The notes under the pieces are model-generated. The model ran no database searches. It was not told the DNA's origin and saw only the letters and a list, made by a program, of their open reading frames with translations. A stretch of 64,000 nucleotides of DNA from Blastococcus sp. CT_GayMR20 (GTDB lineage: Bacteria; Actinomycetota; Actinomycetes; Mycobacteriales; Geodermatophilaceae), in assembly GCF_004570345.1 (NCBI RefSeq), contig NZ_SPQM01000005.1, forward strand, positions 32,698 through 96,697, in the 5' to 3' direction. Positions 1-10,210 of this stretch are shown here, one piece after another. Made by a program: the position numbers and the translations under genes. The stretch's first letter is position 1; each line of letters opens with the position of its first letter.

Positions 1-478
1 CACGGGCGGTGGGCACCTTGGCGATGCGGTCCACCACGTCCCGGCTGGCCTGGTCGGCCACCTCACCGAAGATCGTGTGCTTGCGGTTCAGGTGGGGGGT
101 CGGGCCGACGGTGATGAAGAACTGGGAGCCGTTGGTCCCGGGGCCGGCGTTGGCCATGGCGAGCAGGTACGGGCGGTCGAAGGACAGCTCGGGGTGGAAC
201 TCGTCGCCGAACTGGTAGCCGGGGCCACCGAAGCCCTGACCGAGCGGGTCGCCGCCCTGGATCATGAAGCCGTCGATGATGCGGTGGAAGATCGTGCCGT
301 CGTAGAGCTTGTCGGTGGTCTTCTGCCGGGTCTCGGGGTGGGTCCACTCACGGGCACCCTCGGCCAGGTCGGCGAAGTTGGCGACGGTCTTCGGAGCGTG
401 GTCCGGGAACAGGTCGACGGTGATGTCGCCGTGGTTGGTGTGCAGGACCGCGCGGCGGGCGGGAGTCGATTCAGTCAC
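1..478 (-). CDS. Peptidyl-prolyl cis-trans isomerase, partial (left-arm copy)
   Basis: Copy of the cyclophilin at 30826-31359. It begins with GTG at 478 and runs off the window start, so about the last 18 residues and the stop codon are missing. The full copy in the right arm should be used for annotation. Confidence 0.9.
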   Translation of the reverse strand, partial: MTESTPARRAVLHTNHGDITVDLFPDHAPKTVANFADLAEGAREWTHPETRQKTTDKLYDGTIFHRIIDGFMIQGGDPLGQGFGGPGYQFGDEFHPELSFDRPYLLAMANAGPGTNGSQFFITVGPTPHLNRKHTIFGEVADQASRDVVDRIAKVPTAR

Positions 479-550
479 GCCTCCACTCTGCCACCGATCG
501 GCGGGGCACGACCGACCGGTTCCGTGCGGAGGCGCCGACGGCCCTGGCTC

Positions 551-581
551 CCTCACCCGAACCTCATCGAGCCCTCATCGA
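551..581. promoter_or_regulatory. Three 11-bp-phased direct repeats (left-arm copy)
   Basis: Copy of 30723-30753. Repeat units start at 551 (CCTCACCCGA), 562 (CCTCATCGA) and 573 (CCTCATCGA), exactly 11 bp apart, about 60 bp upstream of the secreted lectin-like gene. Described at the right-arm copy. Confidence 0.45.
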
Positions 582-643
582 ACGGGTGCGCCCGTACGCG
601 ACGCTCTCCATACGGACGACCGCGATCGGCGAAGGGAACCGTC

Positions 644-1330
644 ATGTCGACCTCCGCACTTCCCCGGGGCCTGCCTTCCCCGTCGCGGCGGAAGCACCGG
701 GCGCGCCGCGTGGCGGCGGGCGTGGCGGGGTGCGGGCTCGCGGCGTGGGTCATCGTCGCGGTCACGTCGGACGGCAACAGCCTCGACGTCCTGGGAGCGG
801 CCAACATCTTCGGCGCCGGGCTCGATACCCCGCCACAACCCGGCGGCGGAGGGGCCGGCGTCGAACCGCCCATGTGGGAGATCCCCGACGGCACCGACCG
901 GGTGCTCACGTTCCCCGAGGTCACCGGACGCGTGAACCCGATCACGAGCCAGCCGAACTTCGTCGGCCCCGAGGGGGACGGCGGCGAGTTCGGCACGACC
1001 GACGTGCAGTCGTTCGGGGGCATCTCCGGCATCGTGCACGAGGAAGCGGGGATCTTCGTGGTCGGCGTCCTCCTCACCGATGCCCCGCCCGAGGACCCGG
1101 CGCCGGAGCGGCTGGACGTCACCGACCAGGCAACGGCCGGATCCATCGAGCCGGAGATCGGCCAGACCTTCCTCATCGGCGACGGGACCGACCTGCGCGT
1201 GCAGGTCCCGGACGAGGCCACCCGGCTCTTCGTGGGGTACGCCGACGGCTACTACTACAAGGGCCAGCCGGGCTGGTACGACAACAACTCGGGGCGGGTC
1301 CAGGTGACGGTGGAGCTGGCCGACCGGTAG
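644..1330 (+). CDS. Secreted/membrane-anchored lectin-like protein (left-arm copy)
   Basis: Copy of 29974-30660, 228 residues, ATG start after GAAGGGAA. Followed directly by a CCGGCGGG/CCCGCCGG hairpin at 1331-1348. See the right-arm copy for domains. Confidence 0.75.
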   Translation: MSTSALPRGLPSPSRRKHRARRVAAGVAGCGLAAWVIVAVTSDGNSLDVLGAANIFGAGLDTPPQPGGGGAGVEPPMWEIPDGTDRVLTFPEVTGRVNPITSQPNFVGPEGDGGEFGTTDVQSFGGISGIVHEEAGIFVVGVLLTDAPPEDPAPERLDVTDQATAGSIEPEIGQTFLIGDGTDLRVQVPDEATRLFVGYADGYYYKGQPGWYDNNSGRVQVTVELADR

Positions 1331-1370
1331 CCGGCGGGAGCCCGCCGGACTCCCGGAGCTGGCCCCGGGG

Positions 1371-1399
1371 CCGGGACGTACGAACCTTGTACGTCCCGG
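1371..1399. promoter_or_regulatory. Perfect inverted repeat upstream of STAND-wHTH gene (left-arm copy)
   Basis: CCGGGACGTAC (1371-1381) and GTACGTCCCGG (1389-1399) separated by 7 bp. Copy of 29905-29933. Confidence 0.5.
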
Positions 1400-1421
1400 T
1401 TCCGAGGGCCATCCTCCGGGA

Positions 1422-3338
1422 GTGGGCACGGCCACGCGGTCCCGCATCGCGCCGCTGCTGGGACGCGAGCACGACATCGCACTCCTCGTCGACTCCGCCG
1501 GAGCCGGCGGGATCGTGCACGTCCACGGCCTTGCCGGCATGGGCAAGTCCGCACTCCTGGACACCTTCGCCGACCGCACGAGGGCCGCCGGCAGGCACGT
1601 CGTGTCCCTGGACTGCCGGACCGTCGAGCCGACCGAACGCGGGTTCCTGCGCGCAGCAGGGGGGTTCGACGACGTCGCCGCCTTCGCTGCGCATCTCGGC
1701 GCGCTGGCGCAGCCCGTCGTCCTGGTCCTCGACCAGTACGAGCACTTCCTGCTGCTGGACACCTGGTTGCGCCGGGCGGTCGTGCCCGCCCTGCCGCCCC
1801 GCGCCGCCCTGGTGCTCGGCTGCCGGGAGCGGCCGGTACCGGGCTGGTTCGGGGTGCCCGGCTTCCGGACCCTCGCGCTGGCGCCGTTGTCCGAGGCGGA
1901 TTCCGGCCTGCTGCTGGCCGACCGGGGTGTCCCGCCCTCCGAGGCGGCGCGGCTCAACCGCATCGCTCGTGGCCACCCGCTGGCTCTCGTCCTCGCCTCG
2001 GCGGGGGCCGCGGAGAACCCGCAGCTCGCCCTGGAGGACGCGGCGACGTCCCGCGTCGTCGAGGAGCTGACGCGGCTGTACTTCGAGGACATCGACGATC
2101 CGCTGACCCGGCAGTCGCTCGAGGCGGCGTCCGTCGTGCGCCGGGTCACCGAGTCGCTCCTCGACGCGGTGCTGGACGGCAACGGCGCCGCAGCCGTGCA
2201 CCGGCTGCTCTCCCTGCCGTTCGTGGTGGCGGGTCGGGACGGGACCGTCGTGCACGAGGCCGTCCGCGATGCGGTGGCCGGACACCTCCGGAGCACGAGC
2301 CCGGTGCGCTACCGGGAGTACCGGCGCGCGGCCTGGCGGCGGCTCCGCGACGAGATGCGTGCGGCCGCTCCCGCCGAGCTCTGGCGCTACACGGCCGACA
2401 TCCTCTACCTGCTGGACAACCCCGTGGCCCGTGAGGCCTTCTTCCCGAGCGACGCGCAGCAGTTCGCCGTCGAACCGGCCGACCGCTCCGACGAGCGGGC
2501 CGTCCACGAGGTCGCCGAACGGCACGACGGACCGGACGCGGCGCGGCTGCTCCGGCAGTGGTGGACCGCGGCCCCCTCGGCGTTCAACGTCTCCCGGGGC
2601 CGGGACGGCCGGCTCGCCGGGTTCTTCCTGCTGCTCGACGACGCCCGGATCCGGCACCCGTCCGTGGGGAACGACCCCGTCGTCCAGTCCTGGGCCCGGC
2701 AGCTCGACAGCCACCCGACGGCCCGCGGCGAGGTCGTGCTGGGTCTGCGTCGATGGCTGGACCGCGATCGCGGTGAGGCGCCCGGAGCCACCCAGGCGGC
2801 CTGCTGGCTGGACGTGAAACGGACGTACATGGCGCTGCGGCCGGCTCTGCGCCGGATGTTCGTCGTCGTGCGTGACGTGCCGTCGTACTGGCCGGTGGTC
2901 CGCGAGCTCGGCTTCCGGCCGATCAGTTCGGCGCCGGTCGTGCTCGACGGCGCCGGCTACACGACCGTGATGCTGGACTTCGGCCCGGGCTCGGTCGACG
3001 GCTGGCTGGTCGACGTCCTCGCGGCCGAACTCGGGGTCGCCGAGGAGCCGGCGCTCGATGCCGACGCCCACGAACTGGTCGTCGGCGGGCAGCCGGTCGC
3101 ACTCACACCGCTGGAGTTCGGGCTGTTCCGCCACCTCCACGACCACGAGGGCCAGACCGTGTCCCGCGCCGAGCTGCTGCGGGACGTGTGGGCGACGGAG
3201 TACATCGGTGGGAGCAACGTCGTGGACGCCGTCGTGCGCACGCTGCGGACGAAGCTCGGCTCCGGAGGGTCTGCGGTGGAGGCCATCCGTGGGCGCGGCT
3301 ACCGCCTGCGCGAGGACTGGCGCTCGCGCCTGGACTAG
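1422..3338 (+). CDS. STAND-type ATPase fused to OmpR-type winged helix (left-arm copy)
   Basis: Copy of 27966-29882, 638 residues with a GTG start. See the right-arm entry for domains and context. Confidence 0.8.
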   Translation: MGTATRSRIAPLLGREHDIALLVDSAGAGGIVHVHGLAGMGKSALLDTFADRTRAAGRHVVSLDCRTVEPTERGFLRAAGGFDDVAAFAAHLGALAQPVVLVLDQYEHFLLLDTWLRRAVVPALPPRAALVLGCRERPVPGWFGVPGFRTLALAPLSEADSGLLLADRGVPPSEAARLNRIARGHPLALVLASAGAAENPQLALEDAATSRVVEELTRLYFEDIDDPLTRQSLEAASVVRRVTESLLDAVLDGNGAAAVHRLLSLPFVVAGRDGTVVHEAVRDAVAGHLRSTSPVRYREYRRAAWRRLRDEMRAAAPAELWRYTADILYLLDNPVAREAFFPSDAQQFAVEPADRSDERAVHEVAERHDGPDAARLLRQWWTAAPSAFNVSRGRDGRLAGFFLLLDDARIRHPSVGNDPVVQSWARQLDSHPTARGEVVLGLRRWLDRDRGEAPGATQAACWLDVKRTYMALRPALRRMFVVVRDVPSYWPVVRELGFRPISSAPVVLDGAGYTTVMLDFGPGSVDGWLVDVLAAELGVAEEPALDADAHELVVGGQPVALTPLEFGLFRHLHDHEGQTVSRAELLRDVWATEYIGGSNVVDAVVRTLRTKLGSGGSAVEAIRGRGYRLREDWRSRLD

Positions 3339-3379
3339 GTGCCCTCCGCCGCGGACGGTCAGCTGCGCACAGCCGGCCG

Positions 3380-3395
3380 TGCTCCACGTGGAACA
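3380..3395. promoter_or_regulatory. parS-like site (left-arm copy)
   Basis: Copy of the near-palindrome at 27909-27924, with one mismatch from the symmetric TGTTCCACGTGGAACA form. Confidence 0.5.
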
Positions 3396-3427
3396 TCTGC
3401 CCCGCGATTGCCGCTACCGTGCCCGCC

Positions 3428-4051
3428 ATGCCGGCTGACGAGCCGCTCGGCGAGCGCGGCTTCCTCGCCGTCGCCCCGCCGTCCTCTGCAGCGGACAAGC
3501 TGTTCGCCGGCGACCGGGACGACTTCGGCTTCGTCATGAACACCTCGCACGCCTGGGCTCACCAGCCCAGGGACCATGACGCGCTCGCGGCTCTCTGGAC
3601 GCGGGCCGCCACCCGCGCCGGGCTCACGTTCCGTCAGCGCGGGATCCTGGTGGCCGCCTCGGCCGGCGCGCTGGGCGACCCGCACTGCTCGCTGGCATGG
3701 GGGACGCGCCTGGCCGGTGAGGTCGACGACGAGACCGCCGCCGCGGTGCTCCGGGGGGACGACGCGGGGCTCGACGCCACCGACCGGGCGCTGGCGCGCT
3801 GGGCCCGCGCTCTGGCGCGTGATCCGAACACCACGCAGCCCGCCGACGTCCAGGCGCTGCGGGACGCCGGCTTCGACGAGGCGCAGATCGCCGCGCTCAC
3901 GCTGTACGTCGCGCTGCGGATCGCCTTCTCCACCGTGAACGACGCCCTCGGCGCCCGGCCGAACCGGGAGCTGGTCGAGGCGGCGCCGCCCGCCGTCCGG
4001 GATGCGGTCGGCTACGGCCGTCCGCCGGCCGATGGGGAGTCGGCCCCCTAG
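3428..4051 (+). CDS. Carboxymuconolactone decarboxylase/AhpD-like protein (left-arm copy)
   Basis: Copy of 27253-27876, 207 residues, ATG start at MPADEPLGERGF. See the right-arm entry. Confidence 0.75.
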   Translation: MPADEPLGERGFLAVAPPSSAADKLFAGDRDDFGFVMNTSHAWAHQPRDHDALAALWTRAATRAGLTFRQRGILVAASAGALGDPHCSLAWGTRLAGEVDDETAAAVLRGDDAGLDATDRALARWARALARDPNTTQPADVQALRDAGFDEAQIAALTLYVALRIAFSTVNDALGARPNRELVEAAPPAVRDAVGYGRPPADGESAP

Positions 4052-4055
4052 ATGG

Positions 4056-4643
4056 TCACGGCCGGCCCGTCAGCCACGCGTGCAGGCCGGCGTCCTGCTG
4101 CCGGAGCGTGTCCAGGGCGTTCCGCAGGATCATGCGGACGGGCAGGCACTCGCCGCCCATGTAGTACCGGGGCAGACCCATCGGCTGGAAGTGGAAGCCG
4201 GACGCGGTCATGTGCTCGAGCAGCCACTGCTCGAGCACCGCCACCCAGGCAGTGACGCCATCGTCAAGCGACAGCTGCAGCGCCGCCCGGTAGAGGTGCA
4301 GCCCGACGTCGGTGCCGCGGTGCGCCGCGGTGACCGCCAAGGTGCCCACCTCGGCGTACCGCTCGCCGGTGAGGATGCCGTGCGCCCCCGGGAACGGCGG
4401 GAAGTGAGCCACGGCGGGCACCGCACGGGGCCCCTCCGCCATCAGCCGCAGCACGCCGGCCGGCTCGCCGTCCCGCTCGGCGAGCAGCCAGCGCGACTGC
4501 CCGTCGAGGTGGGCGTACTCCTCGACGACCCGGGCCTCGCTGGCGGGCGTGAACCCCTCGGCCACGAAGACGTCGTGCTCGAGGGCGCGGGCGGTCCGCA
4601 GGTCGTCGGGGTCGGTGGCCAGGCGCACCTGGACGGCGGTCAC
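4056..4643 (-). CDS. GNAT/autoinducer-synthase-like acyltransferase (left-arm copy)
   Basis: Copy of 26661-27248. Its GTG start overlaps the stop of the upstream decarboxylase copy by 4 bp. See the right-arm entry. Confidence 0.75.
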   Translation of the reverse strand: MTAVQVRLATDPDDLRTARALEHDVFVAEGFTPASEARVVEEYAHLDGQSRWLLAERDGEPAGVLRLMAEGPRAVPAVAHFPPFPGAHGILTGERYAEVGTLAVTAAHRGTDVGLHLYRAALQLSLDDGVTAWVAVLEQWLLEHMTASGFHFQPMGLPRYYMGGECLPVRMILRNALDTLRQQDAGLHAWLTGRP

Positions 4644-5119
4644 CACGGCTGGCTCTGATAGGTCGCTGCGACCAGTGCCGAGACCGGGCGTCCCGTGCAG
4701 CGGCCACCGCGCAGGACGCTCCGCACGGGACCGAAGACCTCGGGCCGGTACTCCCGCATGGATCCGAGGCTGGCGTGGATGAGGTCCTCGACCTCGGCCT
4801 CGCTGGCGCCGTGGTGCTCCACGAACAGGCCACGGCGCCTGCCCTCGGGCTCCTGGATCCAGCCGATGCCGGCCCACGCCTCCTGGCCCACGGTGGTGGC
4901 GGTCTGCTCGGCGAGGACGACGTAGAGCCGGTCCCCCCACTCGGTACCGGTGAGGTCGGGCTGCTTCTGCACCACGTCGGCCCCGGGCGGGATGACGGAG
5001 GACAGCGGGAGGAGGTTGACGTCGCCGATGCCGGCCTCGTAGAGCGCCGCGTCGAACGCGGCGAGCTGCGTGTCGGCGACACCGACCCCGGTCGAGATCC
5101 GGATCTCGATGAGCGGCAT
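4640..5119 (-). CDS. Pyruvoyl-dependent arginine decarboxylase (left-arm copy)
   Basis: Copy of 26185-26664, 159 residues including the LSSVIPPG self-processing motif. See the right-arm entry. Confidence 0.85.
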   Translation of the reverse strand: MPLIEIRISTGVGVADTQLAAFDAALYEAGIGDVNLLPLSSVIPPGADVVQKQPDLTGTEWGDRLYVVLAEQTATTVGQEAWAGIGWIQEPEGRRRGLFVEHHGASEAEVEDLIHASLGSMREYRPEVFGPVRSVLRGGRCTGRPVSALVAATYQSQPW

Positions 5120-5301
5120 GACTGTTCTCCCCCGTGCTGTGTGGTGACCTCCTCGTCGTCGAGCAAGTCGGGCTGGTCTCGTTCGTCCGACTGTCACACG
5201 GGGACGCGACGCGACCAAGCAGGACGCCCCCCTTCTGGGGAGCACGACGCGGGTGTTGTGGGCACCGTCACCGGAAGGGCAGCGGGCGTGCAGGATGTGG
5301 G

Positions 5302-5343
5302 TGGAGACGAGGGGAATCGAACCCCTAACCCCCGCCTTGCAAA
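5302..5343 (-). pseudogene. tRNA-Ala(UGC) 3' remnant, attachment site (left-arm copy)
   Basis: Copy of 25961-26002: anticodon loop TTTGCAA, 3' anticodon stem, T arm and 3' acceptor strand, with no 5' half. Confidence 0.8.
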
Positions 5344-5451
5344 ATCGACCGAGGGGTGGTTTGGCGCGGTGGGCTGTGACTGGAAACCCCACTTGACCAG
5401 CACTTTTGCCAAGGGTCGCTCGCGGCTGTGGTTGGCTGATTCTGGCCGTTT

Positions 5452-5480
5452 TGCGGACCATCTGCGGACTGTGTGCGGAC
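5452..5480. promoter_or_regulatory. Triple GTCCGCA direct repeat near att (left-arm copy)
   Basis: Copy of 25824-25852; on the plus strand here the units read TGCGGAC, 11 bp apart. Confidence 0.45.
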
Positions 5481-5552
5481 TGGGGCCACCGCAGCAGTCG
5501 TCTCGGACACTGCCCGGACGACGGCAACCGCGCCCCACACCCGCAGGAGCCT

Positions 5553-5642
5553 CTCCGACTGCGCCGGCCGCCGGAAGGGCGCTGCGCGTCCCTTCGGGAT
5601 GGGCCTTCGGCCCACCCTTCCCCCGGCGCTGCGCCGTCGGAG
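5553..5642. repeat. Palindromic hairpin repeat, copy B (left-arm copy)
   Basis: Mirror of 25662-25751. See that entry. Confidence 0.75.
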
Positions 5643-5790
5643 TAGGGCGGGATATGGGAGGCGGGGTAGACCCTCGGGCTAACCACCCACGCCTTGATCT
5701 GCGAGGTCAGGTCCGGCGTCACCGATCAGGTGTCGTGGGTAGCGGGTCTCGAACCAGGACCGGTACAGCTGGTCGACGCCCTCCGGCTCG

Positions 5791-5994
5791 TCAGCCGAGA
5801 GAGCCCTGCAGCCAACTGAATGCGCTAACGACCTGCGCCATGCCGCTCAGCGCTTCGGTGCCCCCAGTCTTGTTGATCGAGTAGACGGTCAAACCGGCCA
5901 AGGTCATGAAGCCGCCGACGACCACCGTCAGGGCTACGACGTTCTTGCTGGTGATCACACGCTCACGCGTGACTTCAGAGGAAACAGACTGCAT
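5791..5994 (-). CDS. Small single-TM protein (left-arm copy)
   Basis: Copy of 25310-25513, 67 residues with one hydrophobic segment. Confidence 0.5.
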   Translation of the reverse strand: MQSVSSEVTRERVITSKNVVALTVVVGGFMTLAGLTVYSINKTGGTEALSGMAQVVSAFSWLQGSLG

Positions 5995-6231
5995 GGCGAA
6001 CTCCACAAGGGTGTGGCCGCGCCCCGGATCGCAGCACCTCATGGACAGCAAGCGTCTGCTTGGTTGAACAACCCCGGGGCTGACTCATATGCAGCCCGTG
6101 AGACCCAACATTTAGGCCTACCGGGATGTACGTCCGGGGACGCACACCACGGCTAGGCGTGGGGTCGTTCGGGAGTGAGGGTAAGGCAGTCTCACCGTCA
6201 CGGCAAGCAACCGTTACTTTGCGTTGCCTAG

Positions 6232-7272
6232 CTACGCGGAGGCTTCCTCTCGGCGTAACCGCGCCTCGCGGTGGAAATTCACTGGGCTGTTGTCGAGCAC
6301 CCGGTTGACGATCGTAGGGAAGAAGACCTCTGGGGAGAGGTTCGGCGGTACGGCGTCGCGACGTAGCCCGACATGCGGGAGGTCCCGGAGCCGTTGATCC
6401 AGCTCATCTTCGGGCAGCGGGAGCGGCAGCGGCTCCTCCTCGGCGGAGGCGCTGGTCTGTACACCAGCTGAGACAAGAGGGTCTTCGTCGTCCTCGTCGC
6501 CGCCCGGCGGGGACGGCAATTCGTCCGACCAGTCAGGGATGACGAGGCAGACGGCGTCGTAAGCGTCGTCCTCGCGGCCGAGCTTGCCGAGAAGGTCGAT
6601 GATCCAGGCGGCAATGTCGGCGAACTGCGGCGTCAGCGCGGTCGAGCGCAGGCTGTAGAGAAACCCAAGTGCCGCTTGCGGGTGCCGACTGCGCAGGTTC
6701 TTGGCGTCGCCGTAGCTCTCTTCGACACGGTTGGCAGCGTTCTTGCCGAACGACGAGTCCATCCGCTTGGTCGAGATCATGATCTCGGGACCGGTGTTCC
6801 AGGCGGACATGACGACGTCGACCTGCTTGACGTAGTTCTTGCCGAGGATGTTCGCGTTCGCGCCGGTCTCGTTACTGTACGTCTTACCGGACTGCAGCAT
6901 GGCATCGAGCACGCGCAGCTGTTCACGAGTTGCTTCCCGCCGTAGCGCCACCAGAGTCGACGGCAGGATGCGTGGTGGATTTGCCCGGGGCCACACCAGA
7001 TCGGGCTCGAAGCCGGCTCGGCGCAGCTCGTAGGCAGTCCAGACGTCAAGGGCTAACGCCGGCACACCGGACTGCGAGGCCGCTTGCAGCAGTAGCGGCA
7101 CGCCCAGCAGCTGCTGGAGAACGTCGTAGTCGGGGTTGTAGCAGAGGGGACCCTCTTCGGACTCGCGGTTCCATGGGTTGCTGTAGTCCTGCAGCTCCCC
7201 GCCGATCGCCCGCTCAACGATCCGGTCGAACAGGGTCCAAGCCTCGGACTTGAGACTGCGTTCAGCAGCCAT
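6232..7272 (-). CDS. Probable type II restriction endonuclease (left-arm copy)
   Basis: Copy of 24032-25072, 346 residues, start overlapping the methyltransferase stop by one base. See the right-arm entry. Confidence 0.65.
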   Translation of the reverse strand: MAAERSLKSEAWTLFDRIVERAIGGELQDYSNPWNRESEEGPLCYNPDYDVLQQLLGVPLLLQAASQSGVPALALDVWTAYELRRAGFEPDLVWPRANPPRILPSTLVALRREATREQLRVLDAMLQSGKTYSNETGANANILGKNYVKQVDVVMSAWNTGPEIMISTKRMDSSFGKNAANRVEESYGDAKNLRSRHPQAALGFLYSLRSTALTPQFADIAAWIIDLLGKLGREDDAYDAVCLVIPDWSDELPSPPGGDEDDEDPLVSAGVQTSASAEEEPLPLPLPEDELDQRLRDLPHVGLRRDAVPPNLSPEVFFPTIVNRVLDNSPVNFHREARLRREEASA

Positions 7273-9011
7273 CAGAGACGCCGCAGCCTGTTGCTGTTGG
7301 CTCTCCGGCTGACTGTGTCCCCGTCACCGCGATGAACATGCGACGCACCACCTCTTGCGACGCGTCGGGCCGTCAGCTCCTCGTGTCCTTGGCGGAGGGC
7401 CTTCACCTCAGCCTCTGGTAGCCCGAGTTCACCAACGAGCAGCACCTCATCGACCGCGCGGGCCGCCGACACGACTTGACCGCTGGCCAGGAGGCGGACC
7501 AACTGCGGCCGAAGTCTCCGTAGGGCCGTCTCGGCGGCTTTGGTCAGGGCGGGCGACGGCACGGGCAACAGGTCAGCTTCCTTGGGTTCCAGCTTGAGCA
7601 TCCCGCCGCCGTAGGCGCGGCCAACCATCTCTGCGCCGAGCAGCGTCATGGAGTTCAAGGACGCCACCGGCAGCAGATCGCTGCCCAGCGCTCGGTGCTC
7701 CGGCTTCAGATAAACGCCGTGCACCGAGTTGAGATGGTGCGCCCGGGCCTTGTTGGCAGACAGCCGCGGCGTATCGGCGTTCATGTACGTCAGCAGCAGA
7801 TCAGCCGGCTTCACCAGCGGCGTCCGCCACCACGGTTTTCTCACCTGGCACTTGTAGGCCTGATCAACCTCTCGCGCCTCGCCCTCTGCGATGTACGCCC
7901 ACGCAGCCGCAGACGGCTCGCCAGCCGGTCGGAACAACCAGACTGCTGCGCCGGCGTCTCCCAACTCAGTGAGTGCAGCGCTGGTGAGGCTGAGGCCCCG
8001 CAGGTGTCGCGAGCCAGGGGGTGACAACCGCAGCAGGTCTGACTTGGACAGGCCAAGCTGAGCGGCGCGCGCTGGGCTCAAGGTGAAGTACTTGTTGTTG
8101 CCCGTGACCATGCCGAGCGTCGTGTCGCCCCAGGTCTCCAGCAGCGTGAAGGACTCAGTCGCCAGCAGCCCGGAATAGGCGCCGAGAGTCTCGCTGGTCA
8201 GCAGGCTGGCAGTCCACTTGCCGGCGGGCGGGATCGGCCGCCACAGCCGTGGCGTCGTCGTGTTCGCCAGGTCGTCGGCGTTCCTCGCCTGGAACAGCCG
8301 GAAGTGGTCGGTGGGGCCGTCGGCGTAACCATCAGCCAGAACCAGGACGACCTCTTCTAGTACCCCGGGAAAGACACGCTCGTCGAAGGCGACGAGGTCG
8401 ACCTGCTCGAAATTCTGCAGCAGGAAGGTGCGCACCCCGGCCGCGTAGTTGACCGTCAAGAGTTCGGCCGGCAGCACCAAGCCGAGACGACCGCCGGGCT
8501 TCAAGAACTGTGCCGCATGCACCGTGAAGGCCGCCCAGGAGGACGCCAGGCCAGTCAGGGAGACGCCGCCGCGGAGCGCCGCGGCGCGGGATCGTGCCCG
8601 GCTCTCGCCGGAAAAGTCCTGGTAGCGGACGTAAGGCGGATTTCCGATCACCGCGTCGTACTGCCGCCCCGGATTGATCCCGAAGAAGTCTCCGACGGTG
8701 ACGGTTGCCTCCACGCCAGCTGCTGTCAGCAGTTCCCGTGCTGCTTGGGCTGAGTCCTCGTGCAGTTCGACGCCGTCGAGGTGGGGGAGCAACGTCTGTC
8801 CGGTGCTGGTGGCCTCCAGAGCGGCCAGGCGATCGACCGCGGCGAGGAGGAACGCCGCCTCGCCGCACGAGGGTTCGAGCACACGGTCGTCGACGGAACG
8901 GACCGCCCAGTCAGTGATGTAGCGCGCGAGCGGTTCCGGGGTAAAGAAGGCGCCCCGCGCCTTCCGAAGGGCCGCCGTATCAAGATCTGCAGAGGCCGAC
9001 CGGAGTACCAC
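7272..9011 (-). CDS. N6-adenine DNA methyltransferase (left-arm copy)
   Basis: Copy of 22293-24032, 579 residues, GTG start. See the right-arm entry. Confidence 0.85.
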   Translation of the reverse strand: MVLRSASADLDTAALRKARGAFFTPEPLARYITDWAVRSVDDRVLEPSCGEAAFLLAAVDRLAALEATSTGQTLLPHLDGVELHEDSAQAARELLTAAGVEATVTVGDFFGINPGRQYDAVIGNPPYVRYQDFSGESRARSRAAALRGGVSLTGLASSWAAFTVHAAQFLKPGGRLGLVLPAELLTVNYAAGVRTFLLQNFEQVDLVAFDERVFPGVLEEVVLVLADGYADGPTDHFRLFQARNADDLANTTTPRLWRPIPPAGKWTASLLTSETLGAYSGLLATESFTLLETWGDTTLGMVTGNNKYFTLSPARAAQLGLSKSDLLRLSPPGSRHLRGLSLTSAALTELGDAGAAVWLFRPAGEPSAAAWAYIAEGEAREVDQAYKCQVRKPWWRTPLVKPADLLLTYMNADTPRLSANKARAHHLNSVHGVYLKPEHRALGSDLLPVASLNSMTLLGAEMVGRAYGGGMLKLEPKEADLLPVPSPALTKAAETALRRLRPQLVRLLASGQVVSAARAVDEVLLVGELGLPEAEVKALRQGHEELTARRVARGGASHVHRGDGDTVSRRANSNRLRRL

Positions 9012-9379
9012 GGGGTGCAGTCTGACCCATGGGGGTCACAGAACTGGCGACCGGGAGGAAACCCGAGGTCAGCGAGTGGCGGACAACATCACCGGCGACG
9101 AGCGTCGAGCATCAGGCCTGAAGGGAAGGCGAAACGGACGCCGGCCGGGCCGCGGCGCAGGACGCTCTCGCCGGCGGCGGTTCCGGCTGGCGTCTGCCCC
9201 AGAAACTTCCAAGGCATCTCGCCCTCATGGCCGCCGACTGCCACTTCAGCCTGGGCCGGCAGGAGGCCTGACCCGAGCAGCGACTAGCTCAGCTGCCGCG
9301 GCCCTGCGGCAGCATTCAGGGCCCGCTCGACGACCGGCAGAGCGAGGGCCGTCCCACCCTGGTAACCGCGTTCGGGACG
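9012..9379. other. Divergent intergenic region (left-arm copy)
   Basis: Mirror of 21925-22292, between the methyltransferase and the 276-aa gene; no convincing gene. Confidence 0.6.
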
Positions 9380-10210
9380 ATGAACGGCGTGACGAACATC
9401 CGTCTGGCCGTTGGCGCAGAGCTTCGCCTCATGTTCGACGAAGTGACAGCGGAGCCTGGGCCAGGCGCCCACCGTCTCGCGCTGCGCTACAAAGCCACCC
9501 CGGTGGGCCTTCCCGTGGGGTCGGTTGCGCTGATCTCCGGAGCGCTACGGCTCCAGCACTCGATGGGCTGGATCGGGGTGCTGCAATCCGATCAGCCGCT
9601 GCCAGTCAGCGCCGCAGCGTCCTACCCGCGCTCGGTGGTGCTCACCACGACAATTAACGACCAGCAACTGGCCGGCGTTGAGGCCGACCGCGATGGAGGC
9701 GACCTGGAACTGCTCGTCGACCTGAACGTCGCCCTCGTCGGCGCCGCGACTCTGGACTACCCGGCCGCCGACGCGCAGGACTGGATCCGCGTCCGCGGCC
9801 CAATCTGGGCCAGCCATGCCGAGCGCCTCGGCGCCCTAGTCACCGTGCCACTACTGGTGCCGCTGCCTCTCGGCGATCCGAACAGCCTGCGCGCACAGGC
9901 CGGCCGCCGGCTGCAAGCAGCGCTACGGGCGCTGACGGACGGCCGCGCCGAGGACGCAGTGCGCGACGCGCGGCTGGCTCTCGACCTATACGACCAGCTC
10001 GACCCACCAGTTGCGTACGACGAACCGAGGACGGCACGGCAACGCGACCTGGCGCAACGATTCGCCGCGCTGCGCGCCGCGGTGCACTCCCTTGCCAGCG
10101 GTGCCCACCACGCCGACGCCATCACCGCCGACTTTCGCTACGACCGTCGCGACGCCTCCGCGGTCGTTGCCTGTGTCGCCGCCCTGTTACAACGGCACCC
10201 TTCTGCGTGA
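9380..10210 (+). CDS. Hypothetical 276-aa protein (left-arm copy)
   Basis: Copy of 21094-21924. See the right-arm entry. Confidence 0.7.
   Translation: MNGVTNIRLAVGAELRLMFDEVTAEPGPGAHRLALRYKATPVGLPVGSVALISGALRLQHSMGWIGVLQSDQPLPVSAAASYPRSVVLTTTINDQQLAGVEADRDGGDLELLVDLNVALVGAATLDYPAADAQDWIRVRGPIWASHAERLGALVTVPLLVPLPLGDPNSLRAQAGRRLQAALRALTDGRAEDAVRDARLALDLYDQLDPPVAYDEPRTARQRDLAQRFAALRAAVHSLASGAHHADAITADFRYDRRDASAVVACVAALLQRHPSA

Larger units (their letters stand above)
5120..5790. other. Gene-poor attachment-site region (left-arm copy)
   Basis: Mirror of 25514-26184. Holds copies of the tRNA-Ala 3' remnant (5302-5343), the triple GTCCGCA repeat (5452-5480) and hairpin repeat B (5553-5642). No convincing gene. 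Confidence 0.8.

Noticed and set aside
1173..3146. Long minus-strand open frame (657 codons) opposite the STAND-wHTH gene, mirrored in the right arm at 28158-30131
   Set aside because: Arg/Gly/Pro/Val/Gln-rich with no motif; a shadow of the GC-rich gene on the other strand.
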